Shown: piece by piece, positions 1-7,465 of the stretch
How the letters are laid out: each line of letters opens with the position of its first letter
Numbering within the stretch: the first letter of the stretch is position 1
NCBI GenBank assembly: GCA_035327305.1
Contig: DAOLDL010000051.1
Coordinates: 1 to 21,263, forward strand
Direction of reading: 5' to 3'
Origin: CALMUP01 sp035327305
GTDB taxonomy: Bacteria; Verrucomicrobiota; Kiritimatiellia; CAIVKH01
Length of the DNA: 21,263 bases
Notes under the pieces: generated by a model
What the model was told of the DNA's origin: nothing
What the model saw: only the letters and a program-made list of their open reading frames with translations
The model's database searches: none
Position numbers and translations under genes: made by a program

Positions 1-44
1 AAGGGATTTTAAGTCCCTTGTGTCTGCCATTTCACCACCCGGGC
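1..44 (-). tRNA. tRNA-Leu(UAA), 5' part only
   Basis: Read on the minus strand, the first 44 bases give the 5' half of a leucine tRNA. It starts GCCCGGGTGGTGAAATGGCA at base 44. A five-pair anticodon stem AGGGA/TCCCT encloses the seven-base loop CTTAAAA, so the anticodon is TAA. The variable arm, T arm and 3' end lie outside the window. The D-arm sequence is typical of Leu tRNAs. No convincing promoter was seen on the minus strand between 45 and about 110. Confidence 0.9.
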
Positions 45-159
45 GTCACGGGCGCATACGTTAGTATGAAACGACATGGGATTAAAGAAATTTGTAAAAG
101 TGAATGCGATTTAGCCCACCCGTGATCCATCGCCATCATTCCAGTGGACAGAATTATTG

Positions 160-187
160 TTGACATATATTAATATCTATATATATT
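160..187 (+). promoter_or_regulatory. sigma-70-type promoter of the efflux operon
   Basis: TTGACA at 160-165 matches the -35 consensus exactly. TATATT at 182-187 is a good -10 at 16-bp spacing. Transcription would begin near 194, leaving a leader of about 18 bases before the preferred ATG at 212. The -10 lies inside the repeated ATATTAAT element, so a repressor bound there would block RNA polymerase. Confidence 0.65.
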
Positions 188-202
188 AATATATTAATGT
201 AT
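165..202 (+). promoter_or_regulatory. repeated AT-rich palindrome, probable ArsR operator
   Basis: The 12-mer ATATATTAATAT occurs at 165-176 and again at 181-192, 16 bp apart. A related copy, ATATTAATGTAT, sits at 191-202. The octamer ATATTAAT starts at 167, 183 and 191. Bases 181-194 form a perfect 14-bp palindrome. The repeats cover the spacer, -10 and start site of the promoter in front of an ArsR-family gene. ArsR proteins usually bind such AT-rich dyads near their own promoter; binding here is inferred. Confidence 0.55.
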
Positions 203-211
203 AGAGGTGCT

Positions 212-511
212 ATGAAAGCGAAAATATCAATTGAATGGCTGGAACGGATGTCGGCGGCGTTGCGTGTATTGGCGCATCCGCACCGGCTCAAAATTATTGA
301 ACTTCTTGAGGATGAAGGTTTGGCAACAGTGTCACGGATTCATACCGCCCTTCGTCTGCCCCAAGCCGTTACCTCACAGCATCTCGGTCAGATGAAACGC
401 GTGGGTATTCTTATCAGCACACGCAAGGGCAAGGAAGTCTGGTATGAAATTGCTGATTCTCGCGCATTAACGATTCTGGACTGCATGCGCAAAAAGGAGA
501 AGCTGGCATGA
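212..511 (+). CDS. ArsR/SmtB-family transcriptional repressor
   Basis: A 99-residue winged helix-turn-helix protein of the ArsR family, expected to bind DNA as a dimer and repress its own operon. The family core starts at LRVLAHPHRLKIIELL (residues 17-32). The recognition helix region is QAVTSQHLGQMKRVGIL (51-67), followed by the wing around RKGKEVWYEI (71-80). The ATG at 212 is preferred because AGAGG lies just before it at 203-207; the in-frame ATG at 197 has no ribosome site and would be almost leaderless. The only cysteine is C91, and the CxC metal motif of ArsR/SmtB is absent, so the signal is not obviously a metal. The stop overlaps the next start (ATGA), showing translational coupling to the efflux genes. 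Family call is firm; the inducer is unknown. Confidence 0.88.
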   Translation: MKAKISIEWLERMSAALRVLAHPHRLKIIELLEDEGLATVSRIHTALRLPQAVTSQHLGQMKRVGILISTRKGKEVWYEIADSRALTILDCMRKKEKLA

Positions 512-1836
512 AGGTTCTTCCACCCTGTTTTCTGGCCATCCTTTTCTTTGCATATTCCGCCCATGGGCAATTGTCGCTGGAACAATGCATTGCTGAAGCG
601 CTCGACAATAATCCGGATTTGAACGCCGCGCTTCATCGTCTTGATGCCGCATCAGCCTCGATCCAGTCGGCGCGTTCCGGATGGTACCCCCAAATTACGG
701 CGTCCGGCACCTATACCCGCACCGATAATCCACCCCAGGCATTTTTCATGAATCTGAATCAGAGAAATGCTGATCTTGCCAATGACTTCAATCAACCGGA
801 TGTCACGGACAATTTCCGGGCTTCGCTCGGATTCCGAATGCTGGTTGCCGATGGCGGACTTCGTTCCTTGTCCATCGATACAGCGACATTGCGAAAAGAA
901 GCGGAGAAACATCTTACCGCCGCCGCGCAAAATGAATTGGTATTTCAGGTCTCACGCGCCTACTTCACGCTCGCGCAAGCCATCGCCATGGTTGATGTCG
1001 AGCACGCCAGCTTGCGAAGCATCAGCGAAAACCTTCGAATTGCCAGATCAAGACATGAACACGGATCAGGTTTGTTGTCGGATGTTTTACAGTTGGAAGT
1101 TGATATGGCCGAAGCGGAAGTTAATGTTTCGCGCGCATTAAACCGGGTGGAACTGGCTATAGCCGCGCTAAATGCTTCGGTCGGCAGTGTGGTTGCGGAC
1201 CGCAATACATCTCTAACACCAGACGTTATCAGCCTCGATCCGGTCGATTTTGAAGTCGACGCAATGCTTGCCATGGAGCGTCCCGAATACAAAGGCTTGG
1301 CGCGGGAGGCGGAAGCGATGGAACTCGAAATGAAACAGAATCAACGACGTCGGTTACCCCGACTTTATGCCTTCGGTTCCGTGGATTGGGACAGTGATTC
1401 CTTAAGTGGATTTGAAGACAGTTATTTGGTCGGCGCCGCCCTGGAAATTGATCTGTTTCGTGGTTTTAAAACCAGGGCTGAAATTGCCATCGCGGACGCA
1501 CGACGACGAGAGGCCCAGGCACGCGCAGACAGCACTCGAAATCAAATGATTCTGGAGCTGGATCAGGCTCGCTTGAATGCCCGGGAAGCCTGGTCCCGTA
1601 TTGCCATTACCGCCAAGGGAGCCGTCAGCGCACTGGAGGCGCACCGCATCGTTCAGGAACGGTACGAGCAAGGAAGTTCAGGCATTGCCGAATTGCTGGC
1701 CGCACAGTCCCGCCATGCATCCGCCCAGTACCGTGAAGTTGCCGCGACGTATGATTACCTCATCGCTAAATCAGCTTTGAAACGGGCGCTCGGGGCATAC
1801 GGTACCGCCGACCATGCAACCGGCGAAAAAAAATGA
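508..1836 (+). CDS. TolC-family outer-membrane efflux protein
   Basis: A 442-residue outer-membrane channel subunit of the TolC/OEP family, expected to form the exit duct of the adjacent RND pump. Residues 1-20 are a signal peptide with a hydrophobic core and a likely cut after A-H-G. Two OEP repeats follow, beginning with LSLEQCIAEALDNNPDLNAA (22-41). The second half ends in the typical coiled-coil segment ERYEQGSSGIAELLAAQSRH. Length is usual for the family. The start overlaps the ArsR stop by four bases, and the adaptor gene begins 19 bp after its stop. The C-terminus ends in a run of eight A (1826-1833) at the stop codon. Substrate cannot be read from this subunit. Confidence 0.9.
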   Translation: MKVLPPCFLAILFFAYSAHGQLSLEQCIAEALDNNPDLNAALHRLDAASASIQSARSGWYPQITASGTYTRTDNPPQAFFMNLNQRNADLANDFNQPDVTDNFRASLGFRMLVADGGLRSLSIDTATLRKEAEKHLTAAAQNELVFQVSRAYFTLAQAIAMVDVEHASLRSISENLRIARSRHEHGSGLLSDVLQLEVDMAEAEVNVSRALNRVELAIAALNASVGSVVADRNTSLTPDVISLDPVDFEVDAMLAMERPEYKGLAREAEAMELEMKQNQRRRLPRLYAFGSVDWDSDSLSGFEDSYLVGAALEIDLFRGFKTRAEIAIADARRREAQARADSTRNQMILELDQARLNAREAWSRIAITAKGAVSALEAHRIVQERYEQGSSGIAELLAAQSRHASAQYREVAATYDYLIAKSALKRALGAYGTADHATGEKK

Positions 1837-1855
1837 ATCACCAAGGAAAAACGCT

Positions 1856-2908
1856 ATGAAACGCAACATACTACCTTTATTCCTGAAAAGCGCCTGGAAA
1901 GTATTGGCCGGAATCGCCGCCCTGCTTTTTTTAATTGTGTGGACTACCGGAATACTCAACGAACGCGTCGCACCGGATTCGTTATCGCATGAGCCGGGCT
2001 TTCCCTTGCCCGCCGGTGCCGAAACATTCCGGGTACAAAAACAAGTCAGCCCGTCAGTCGTGGAAATTGTCGGCACGGTAATCGCACGCGATCGAGTTCA
2101 AATCAGCTCCCGAATTGGCGCAAGCGTCAGCGAGGTTCATGTATCCGCCGGCCAACCGGTGGAGAAAGATCAACTGTTAATTCGTCTGGATGACCGGGAA
2201 TTCAGGGAACAAATTCGCGCGGCCGAGGCCCGAGTGAATTTGGCGGAGGCAGAATTTCGCCGGCAGACAAGGTTATTTGAAGCGAAGGCGACCACGGAAC
2301 AACAGCGCAATGCCGCCGAAACCGAATATCATCAAGCGCTGGCGATTCTTGAACAAGCGCGCATCATTCAGAGCTACGCGGAAATTCGATCGCCCATGGC
2401 GGGAATTGTCTCCGACCGGCATATCGAGCCGGGAGACCTTGCTTCGCCCGGACAACATTTATCAAGTGTATATAATCCTGATTTTATGCGGTTGGACATC
2501 CCGGTTCCCGTTCGCTTTGTCGATCATATCATCACGGGCGATCCTGCCACCGTTGTCTTTGATCATCCTCAACTTCGCATTGGCGGTGTCGTCTCGGAAA
2601 TCGTGAGCGAGATCAATCCATCAACCAGAACCCGATTGGTCAGGGTATTGCTTGATCAAAACGACACCACACTGTTTCCAGGCGCCTTTGGCCGGCTTCA
2701 ACTCGAGATTGATCCCCGTGATGATATTGTTGTCCCGGCATCATCAATTTATCGTGTCGGTCAATTGGAAATGGCTCAAGTTGTCCGGGGCGACAGAGTT
2801 ATTCGACGATTGGTGAGATCTGGCCAAACGATGGGTGATAACATCGAGATTCTGTCCGGCCTGTCGGATGGTGAAACCATTCTCATTGAACCGGTGCTGG
2901 AGAAATAA
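1856..2908 (+). CDS. RND efflux periplasmic adaptor (membrane fusion protein)
   Basis: A 350-residue adaptor of the HlyD/AcrA-like family that would link the inner-membrane RND permease to the TolC-like channel. One membrane segment lies at residues 13-34, so it is anchored by a helix rather than by a lipobox. The lipoyl half-motif SSRIGASVSEVHVSAGQPVE is followed by a helical hairpin rich in Ala, Glu and Arg (roughly residues 115-175), then the second lipoyl half (RSPMAGIVSDRHIEPGD) and beta-barrel domains. The ATG at 1856 is chosen because AAGGA lies eight bases before it; an upstream in-frame ATG at 1814 lies inside the previous gene. The permease starts two bases after the stop. Confidence 0.9.
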   Translation: MKRNILPLFLKSAWKVLAGIAALLFLIVWTTGILNERVAPDSLSHEPGFPLPAGAETFRVQKQVSPSVVEIVGTVIARDRVQISSRIGASVSEVHVSAGQPVEKDQLLIRLDDREFREQIRAAEARVNLAEAEFRRQTRLFEAKATTEQQRNAAETEYHQALAILEQARIIQSYAEIRSPMAGIVSDRHIEPGDLASPGQHLSSVYNPDFMRLDIPVPVRFVDHIITGDPATVVFDHPQLRIGGVVSEIVSEINPSTRTRLVRVLLDQNDTTLFPGAFGRLQLEIDPRDDIVVPASSIYRVGQLEMAQVVRGDRVIRRLVRSGQTMGDNIEILSGLSDGETILIEPVLEK

Positions 2909-2910
2909 TA

Positions 2911-5900
2911 ATGGAAAAGAACCAATCCATTTTATCCGGCGTCGTACGAGCCTTTCTCGACGGCAACCTTGCCGTGCTCATGATCATCATGAGCCTGATT
3001 GCCGGAGCCGCCGCCCTGTGGTTAACACCTCGCGAGGAAGAACCGCAAATCGTGGTTCCGGTGGCGGATGTTTTCGTGAATTATCCAGGCGGGAGCGCGG
3101 AGGAAGTTGAACAACTGGTCGCTTCCCGACTTGAAAAACTATTGTTTCAAATCGACGGCGTTGAATACGTCTACTCAATGTCCCGACCGGGCATGGCGGT
3201 GGTGACGGTGCGATTCCATGTCGGACAGAACCGTGAAAACAGCCTGATCAAACTATACAACAAGCTGTTATCCAATATCGATCAGGTAACTCCGGGCATC
3301 AGTGGCTGGGTGGTGAAACCGGTCGAAATTGACGATGTTCCGGTCATAACCGCGGCACTGTACAGTAATCATTATGGAACGCACGAACTGTACCGGGTGG
3401 CCGAGGAAGCGGTAGACCAGCTTCAACGGATTCCGGATAGCGCCCGCATAACCATTCATGGCGGCGAACGCCGGGTCGTCCATGTATATCTTCAACCGGA
3501 CAAACTGGCCGCCTACAAGATCAGTCCGCTGGAAATCGTTCAAGCAATCAAAAGCTCCAACGCGCTTCTGGAAAGTGGAGCTTACGAACAGCATGACCGG
3601 ATGATCCGTGTGCTGACCGGCCCCTTTCTTAAGGATAGCCGCGATGTTCATGACTTGATGATCGGCGTCCATGAGGGGCGGCCGGTGTATTTGCGTGATG
3701 TGGCGGAAGTAAAAGACGGTCCGGCGGAACTTGAAACCTATTCCCGCATTGGATTCGGACCTGGCGCTGAAAACGAAATGACGTCGAGTCCGGCCATCAC
3801 CATTGCCGTGGCCAAGAAAACCGGAAAAAACGCCGTACAAGTCGCACGACAGGTCGATCGCGCGTTGCAGGATATGAAAGGGTCGGTCATTCCCGACGAC
3901 GTTTCCATCCGGATCACCCGTGATTACGGCGCCACCGCAAACGAGAAAGTCAACAATCTCGTGTTTAGCCTCGGACTTGCCGTGATTACGGTTATCGGAC
4001 TCCTTGCCTTAAGCATGAGCTGGCGCGAAGGTATTATCGTCGCCATCGCCGTGCCGATTACCTATGCGCTGACCCTGCTCTTTAATTACACGATGGGTTA
4101 CACCATCAACCGGGTTACCTTGTTTGCGCTGATCCTGACGCTCGGCCTGCTTGTTGACGATCCCATTGTGGGCGTGGAAAATATTCATCGGCATCTGCTG
4201 ATGAAGAAAAAAGATCGGCGAAAGGCAATCCTCGACGCCATGAACGAAGTGATGCCGCCCATCGTGCTGTCGACACTGGCCGTCATGGTTTCGTTTTTCC
4301 CCATGTTCTTTATAACCGGAATGATGGGGCCTTACATGGCGCCCATGGCCATGAATGTGCCCATCGCGGTTCTTTTCTCCACGATTGTAGCGCTGACGAT
4401 TACCCCCACCCTCTCGCGATTTATCCTGAAAATTCCCGATTCCGAAATCGAGGCAAAACCATTGAGCGTACAGGAAACTCGAACATATATATGGTACAGC
4501 CGGATGGTTAAACCTTTCATCGATTCACGTGCCAAAAGTCGCCTGTTGTTGGTGATCGTCGGGGCGCTTTTTGCCTTATCCGCCGGACTTGCCCTTGGCC
4601 CCGTGCCGCTTAAAATGTTGCCGTTCGACAACAAAAACGAATTACTGCTGGTGATCGACATGCCGGAATCAACAACCCTCGAGCGAACGGATGCCGTCGC
4701 CCGCAATGTGGAGGACTTTCTCCGGACCGTGCCGGAAGTTGTCGATTTTACCACCATGGTAGGCGGTGCGTCGCCCATGGATTTCAATGGCATGGTTCGA
4801 CAATACTATATGCGTCGAGGACCACATCTGGCCGATATCCGCATTAATTTGCTTCATCACACCAGGCGTAAAATGGATAGTCACGCCCTTGTTCTCCGCA
4901 TCCGAAACGATCTCGCACGGGTGGCGAAGGAAAATAATGCCGTTATTAAAATCGTGGAGACGCCTCCCGGACCTCCGGTGCTGGCCTCGGTTGTGGCAGA
5001 AATATATGGCTCTTCGCACCACACCTATGACGACTTGATTCAAGCGGCAAAGGTCATTCGCGCCCGCATGGAAACTGAAAATGGCATGGTGGATATCGAT
5101 GACTCCGTAGCAGCCGAACAACGTAAGTATGTTTTCCGGGTCGATCGCGACAAGGCGGCATTGAATGGGATTTCCACGGAAACAATTGTCAACACCCTTC
5201 AACTTGCGCTTTCGGGAATGCAGGTTGGCACTATTCATACGGAATCGGATCAGAATGAAGTTCCAATCATCGCGCGACTGCCTCGCACAAGCCGTTCCGA
5301 TATCCAGCGACTGGGTCGGACACCGGTGAAGGGACTCGGAGGCAACGTGATTGAGATCGGCGAGTTGGGCCGTTTCGAGGTCGATATTTATGATCAGGTT
5401 ATTCTGCACAAAAATCTGGAAAGAGTTGTTTATGTCGAATCCGAAATGGCGGGGAGAGGTCCTGCGTATGCGGTACTTGCCTTGCAAAAACACTTTGCGG
5501 AAAACCCCCTCCATCCCGGAATACGCGTGAATTGGCGTGGAGAAGGTGAATGGAAAATTACGGTTGATGTATTCAGGGATTTGGGAATCGCATTCGGCGC
5601 CGCGTTGCTGGGCATCTACATTCTGCTGGTCTACCAGACCGGATCGTACGGCATCCCCGGCGTCATCATGCTGTCAATACCATTGACCATGATCGGCATC
5701 ATGCCGGGATTCTGGTTCTTGAATGTGCTGGTAAACCGACCCGTTGGCGGTTTCGACAACCCCGTATTCTTCACCGCAACGGCCATGATCGGCATGATAG
5801 CCTTAAGCGGCATCGTCGTAAGAAATGCCTTGGTCTTGATTGAGTTTATCCGGACCGCTGTGGCAAATGGTGAAACATTGCAAAATGCCATATTGGAGTC

Positions 5901-6099
5901 CGGAGCCGTGCGGATGCGACCAATTCTTTTAACTGCGGGCACAACGTTGCTGGGCGCCTGGCCCATTACCCTTGACCCGATTTTCAGCGGCCTCGCCTGG
6001 GCATTGATTTTCGGATTGTTTGTGTCCACGGCATTTACCCTCGTCGTGGTTCCGGTCGTTTACCAAATGATGTATGGCGGCAAAACGGAGTTAAAATGA
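2911..6099 (+). CDS. RND-family efflux permease (AcrB-like)
   Basis: A 1062-residue inner-membrane proton-driven efflux permease of the AcrB/MexB type, close to AcrB's 1049. The first helix is followed by a large periplasmic loop starting VPVADVFVNYPGGSAEEVEQ. The TM4 motif LGLLVDDPIVGVENI carries the proton-relay pair D416/D417 (AcrB D407/D408). In the TM10 position, where AcrB has K940, the motif is GIVVRNALVLIEF, giving R971-N972. A second periplasmic loop lies at about residues 570-890. GGAG at 2899-2902 sets the start. The stop overlaps the next ATG (ATGA). The lack of heavy-metal relay residues cannot be judged by eye, so drug, solvent, lipid or metal export all remain possible; the RND family is certain. 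Confidence 0.95.
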   Translation: MEKNQSILSGVVRAFLDGNLAVLMIIMSLIAGAAALWLTPREEEPQIVVPVADVFVNYPGGSAEEVEQLVASRLEKLLFQIDGVEYVYSMSRPGMAVVTVRFHVGQNRENSLIKLYNKLLSNIDQVTPGISGWVVKPVEIDDVPVITAALYSNHYGTHELYRVAEEAVDQLQRIPDSARITIHGGERRVVHVYLQPDKLAAYKISPLEIVQAIKSSNALLESGAYEQHDRMIRVLTGPFLKDSRDVHDLMIGVHEGRPVYLRDVAEVKDGPAELETYSRIGFGPGAENEMTSSPAITIAVAKKTGKNAVQVARQVDRALQDMKGSVIPDDVSIRITRDYGATANEKVNNLVFSLGLAVITVIGLLALSMSWREGIIVAIAVPITYALTLLFNYTMGYTINRVTLFALILTLGLLVDDPIVGVENIHRHLLMKKKDRRKAILDAMNEVMPPIVLSTLAVMVSFFPMFFITGMMGPYMAPMAMNVPIAVLFSTIVALTITPTLSRFILKIPDSEIEAKPLSVQETRTYIWYSRMVKPFIDSRAKSRLLLVIVGALFALSAGLALGPVPLKMLPFDNKNELLLVIDMPESTTLERTDAVARNVEDFLRTVPEVVDFTTMVGGASPMDFNGMVRQYYMRRGPHLADIRINLLHHTRRKMDSHALVLRIRNDLARVAKENNAVIKIVETPPGPPVLASVVAEIYGSSHHTYDDLIQAAKVIRARMETENGMVDIDDSVAAEQRKYVFRVDRDKAALNGISTETIVNTLQLALSGMQVGTIHTESDQNEVPIIARLPRTSRSDIQRLGRTPVKGLGGNVIEIGELGRFEVDIYDQVILHKNLERVVYVESEMAGRGPAYAVLALQKHFAENPLHPGIRVNWRGEGEWKITVDVFRDLGIAFGAALLGIYILLVYQTGSYGIPGVIMLSIPLTMIGIMPGFWFLNVLVNRPVGGFDNPVFFTATAMIGMIALSGIVVRNALVLIEFIRTAVANGETLQNAILESGAVRMRPILLTAGTTLLGAWPITLDPIFSGLAWALIFGLFVSTAFTLVVVPVVYQMMYGGKTELK

Positions 6100-6272
6100 A
6101 ACAGGTATTCTTGAGAATTCTGGTTGGCGCGGTTATCGGCGCGTTTGCGGGTTACGCGGTGTATGTGTTTATCGGATGCCGTACCGGCGCCTGCCCGCTC
6201 ACATCCAACCTTGGAATTTCCGTGATTGTTTATTCAATCATTGGAGCTTTGATCGCCAAACCCGTCCAATAA
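6096..6272 (+). CDS. 58-residue membrane protein, DUF6132-like
   Basis: A short gene translationally coupled to the RND permease by an ATGA overlap. The product has two membrane segments: about residues 5-27 (Gly- and Ala-rich, small-xxx-small pattern) and about 39-53. Between them is GCRTGACPLTSN (28-39). That Cys/Pro loop, with C28 and C33, is the hallmark I associate with the DUF6132 family of tiny membrane proteins found in several diderm phyla. Function of the family is not known. The location suggests a small accessory subunit of the pump or a linked redox/sulfur role with the next gene; both are inference. The reading frame is supported by the family motif and the tight overlap. Confidence 0.8.
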   Translation: MKQVFLRILVGAVIGAFAGYAVYVFIGCRTGACPLTSNLGISVIVYSIIGALIAKPVQ

Positions 6273-6296
6273 TTGGAAGGATATAAGGAGAATAAA

Positions 6297-6503
6297 ATGA
6301 CAACAGAAAAAGCAATTCGCATAGTGGCCGGAACATTCGTACTGATCAGCATTGGACTTGCACACTTCACCCAAACACCGGCTTGGTTACTGCTTGCCGC
6401 ATTTGTGGGGATTAATCTAATCCAATCATCGTTCACGGGATTTTGTCCGGCCGAAATGATCTTCAAACGATTGGGAATGAAATCCTGCGACAATAAATCC
6501 TGA
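6297..6503 (+). CDS. 68-residue membrane protein, DUF2892/YgaP-like
   Basis: A small protein with a hydrophobic hairpin followed by INLIQSSFTGFCPAEMIFKR, the signature of the DUF2892 inner-membrane domain (the C-terminal part of YgaP-type rhodaneses and many stand-alone proteins). AAGGAG at 6285-6290 sits six bases before the ATG at 6297, which settles the start; an in-frame TTG at 6273 has no such site. It is the last gene of the ArsR-TolC-adaptor-RND operon, 24 bp after the DUF6132-like gene. In known YgaP this domain dimerises in the membrane and sits beside a sulfur-transfer rhodanese; no rhodanese is present here. Exact role unknown. Confidence 0.8.
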   Translation: MTTEKAIRIVAGTFVLISIGLAHFTQTPAWLLLAAFVGINLIQSSFTGFCPAEMIFKRLGMKSCDNKS

Positions 6504-6594
6504 AATCTAAATTCATACACCGACACAACGCAGATAGTTACATTATTGTATATTACTGGTGCTATAATAACATATTCGTATCTTATTAACAATT

Positions 6595-6647
6595 TTATTA
6601 CAAACAACCTCTTCGCACAACGTAATCGCATCATGCTTATTACAAAC
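6595..6647 (+). repeat. 11-bp direct repeat upstream of the sigma-54 promoter
   Basis: TTATTACAAAC occurs at 6595-6605 and again at 6637-6647, 42 bp apart (about four helical turns), so both copies face the same side of the DNA. They end 36 bp before the -24 element. This is where an enhancer-binding or other regulatory protein could sit, but the surrounding DNA is very AT-rich and chance is not excluded. Confidence 0.4.
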
Positions 6648-6682
6648 GTGTTATAATTATTGTTTAGATTTATTGCGCCACT

Positions 6683-6697
6683 TGGCATGGTTATTGC
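6683..6697 (+). promoter_or_regulatory. sigma-54 (-24/-12) promoter
   Basis: TGGCATG at 6683-6689, four bases, then TTGC at 6694-6697. This fits the consensus TGGCACG-N4-TTGC with one change (C to T). The invariant GG (6684-6685) and GC (6696-6697) are exactly ten bases apart. The start site should be near 6708, about 24 bases before the regulator gene at 6732. No sigma-54 activator gene is in the window. Confidence 0.7.
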
Positions 6698-6731
6698 TTT
6701 TTGATTCAGCAACTTCAAAAGGACAATAAAC

Positions 6732-7391
6732 ATGATAATGACGAAAGATAAGGCTCGTGAATTAAACACCATAACCAAGAATCGTCTTGGTTCGAATGGT
6801 GACGCCAATCCATCCGATGGTTTGTATATGCTTTCTTCGGTCCGCGGTTCCGATCAGGTACGCAAATTGGCGGAGACGGCTTCTGTCGACTACTTTGTAA
6901 TGGGTATGGTGATCCCTGCCCATAAGGCGGCGGCGGTTTGTCGTTTGCTGGAAGATGAAAACGGTAATCTTCCATCCCCTCTTATGATGCTGAAGAAGTC
7001 CGATGATGTGTCGACTCCCGGAGTAATGCGCACAACGACACTGCCGGCATCTTCCGATCGAACTCATTTTTCAACGAGGGAAGAAGCCATGCACGATGAT
7101 CCGCCTATTGCGATCAAGAACATCGAGATCATTCCGGGACGCCATGAGGTCAAGGTCAGCGGAAAACCCGTTGTGCTGACCTTCAGCGAATTCCGGATTC
7201 TACAAACACTTGCCGGCAAGCCCGGTTGGGTATTTTCACGGGACAAAATCATTCATGCGGTGCATGGTGACGATTACAATTGCACGGAGCGGGCGGTGGA
7301 TGTCCAGGTGACGGGGCTACGAAAGAAGCTCGGCCCAGCGGGCGATTTCATCGAAACCGTACGCGGTGTGGGTTACCGCTTCCGGGAATAA
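6732..7391 (+). CDS. OmpR/PhoB-type DNA-binding regulator with degenerate receiver
   Basis: A 219-residue protein. Residues about 126-219 are a clear winged-helix effector domain of the PhoB/OmpR type: VVLTFSEFRILQTLAGKPGW (147-166), recognition helix ERAVDVQVTGLRKKL (186-200), wing end GVGYRF (212-217). The N-terminal part looks like a worn receiver: VDYFVMGMVIP (52-62) matches the beta-3 strand, but the phospho-acceptor Asp is G58. PLMMLKKSDD (83-92) matches beta-4, with K88 at the Ser/Thr switch. The acidic pair is missing and the stretch between beta-1 and beta-3 is about 20 residues too short. It probably acts without phosphorylation. AAGGA lies eight bases before the ATG. No histidine kinase is adjacent. 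It stands alone between the efflux operon and a converging operon. Confidence 0.85.
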   Translation: MIMTKDKARELNTITKNRLGSNGDANPSDGLYMLSSVRGSDQVRKLAETASVDYFVMGMVIPAHKAAAVCRLLEDENGNLPSPLMMLKKSDDVSTPGVMRTTTLPASSDRTHFSTREEAMHDDPPIAIKNIEIIPGRHEVKVSGKPVVLTFSEFRILQTLAGKPGWVFSRDKIIHAVHGDDYNCTERAVDVQVTGLRKKLGPAGDFIETVRGVGYRFRE

Positions 7392-7423
7392 AGGTTGTTG
7401 TACACGCCGGTTACCTCGCCGGC

Positions 7424-7463
7424 AAAACGGTATGATAGCGTGCGCACGTTATCATACCGTTTT
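7424..7463. terminator. bidirectional terminator, 40-bp palindrome
   Basis: Arms 7424-7443 and 7444-7463 pair over 20 bases with a single G-U wobble and no designed loop. The outer ends are AAAACGG and CCGTTTT, so each strand ends in a U-run after a GC-rich stem. It sits between two genes that converge (regulator on plus, acyltransferase fusion on minus), ending two bases before the stop of the minus gene. A smaller GCCGG/CCGGC hairpin lies just upstream at 7406-7423. Confidence 0.8.
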
Positions 7464-7465
7464 CT

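Noticed and set aside
61..98. Minus-strand promoter for tRNA-Leu (TTTACA, CATACT)
   Set aside because: The spacing between the candidate boxes is 24 bp and alternative -35 boxes match poorly, so no promoter can be supported.
1826..1833. A8 run at the stop of the TolC-like gene as a second slippage site
   Set aside because: Slippage would only swap the final codons for a short tail. Unlike the dnaX site, no functional consequence is apparent.
4669..5514. 281-residue open frame on the minus strand
   Set aside because: It lies fully antisense to the RND permease and has no recognisable motif or ribosome site.
1..6503. Genomic island integrated at tRNA-Leu
   Set aside because: No integrase, direct repeat of the tRNA end, or other mobile gene is visible. 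The tRNA 3' end, where an attachment site would lie, is outside the window and faces away from the operon.
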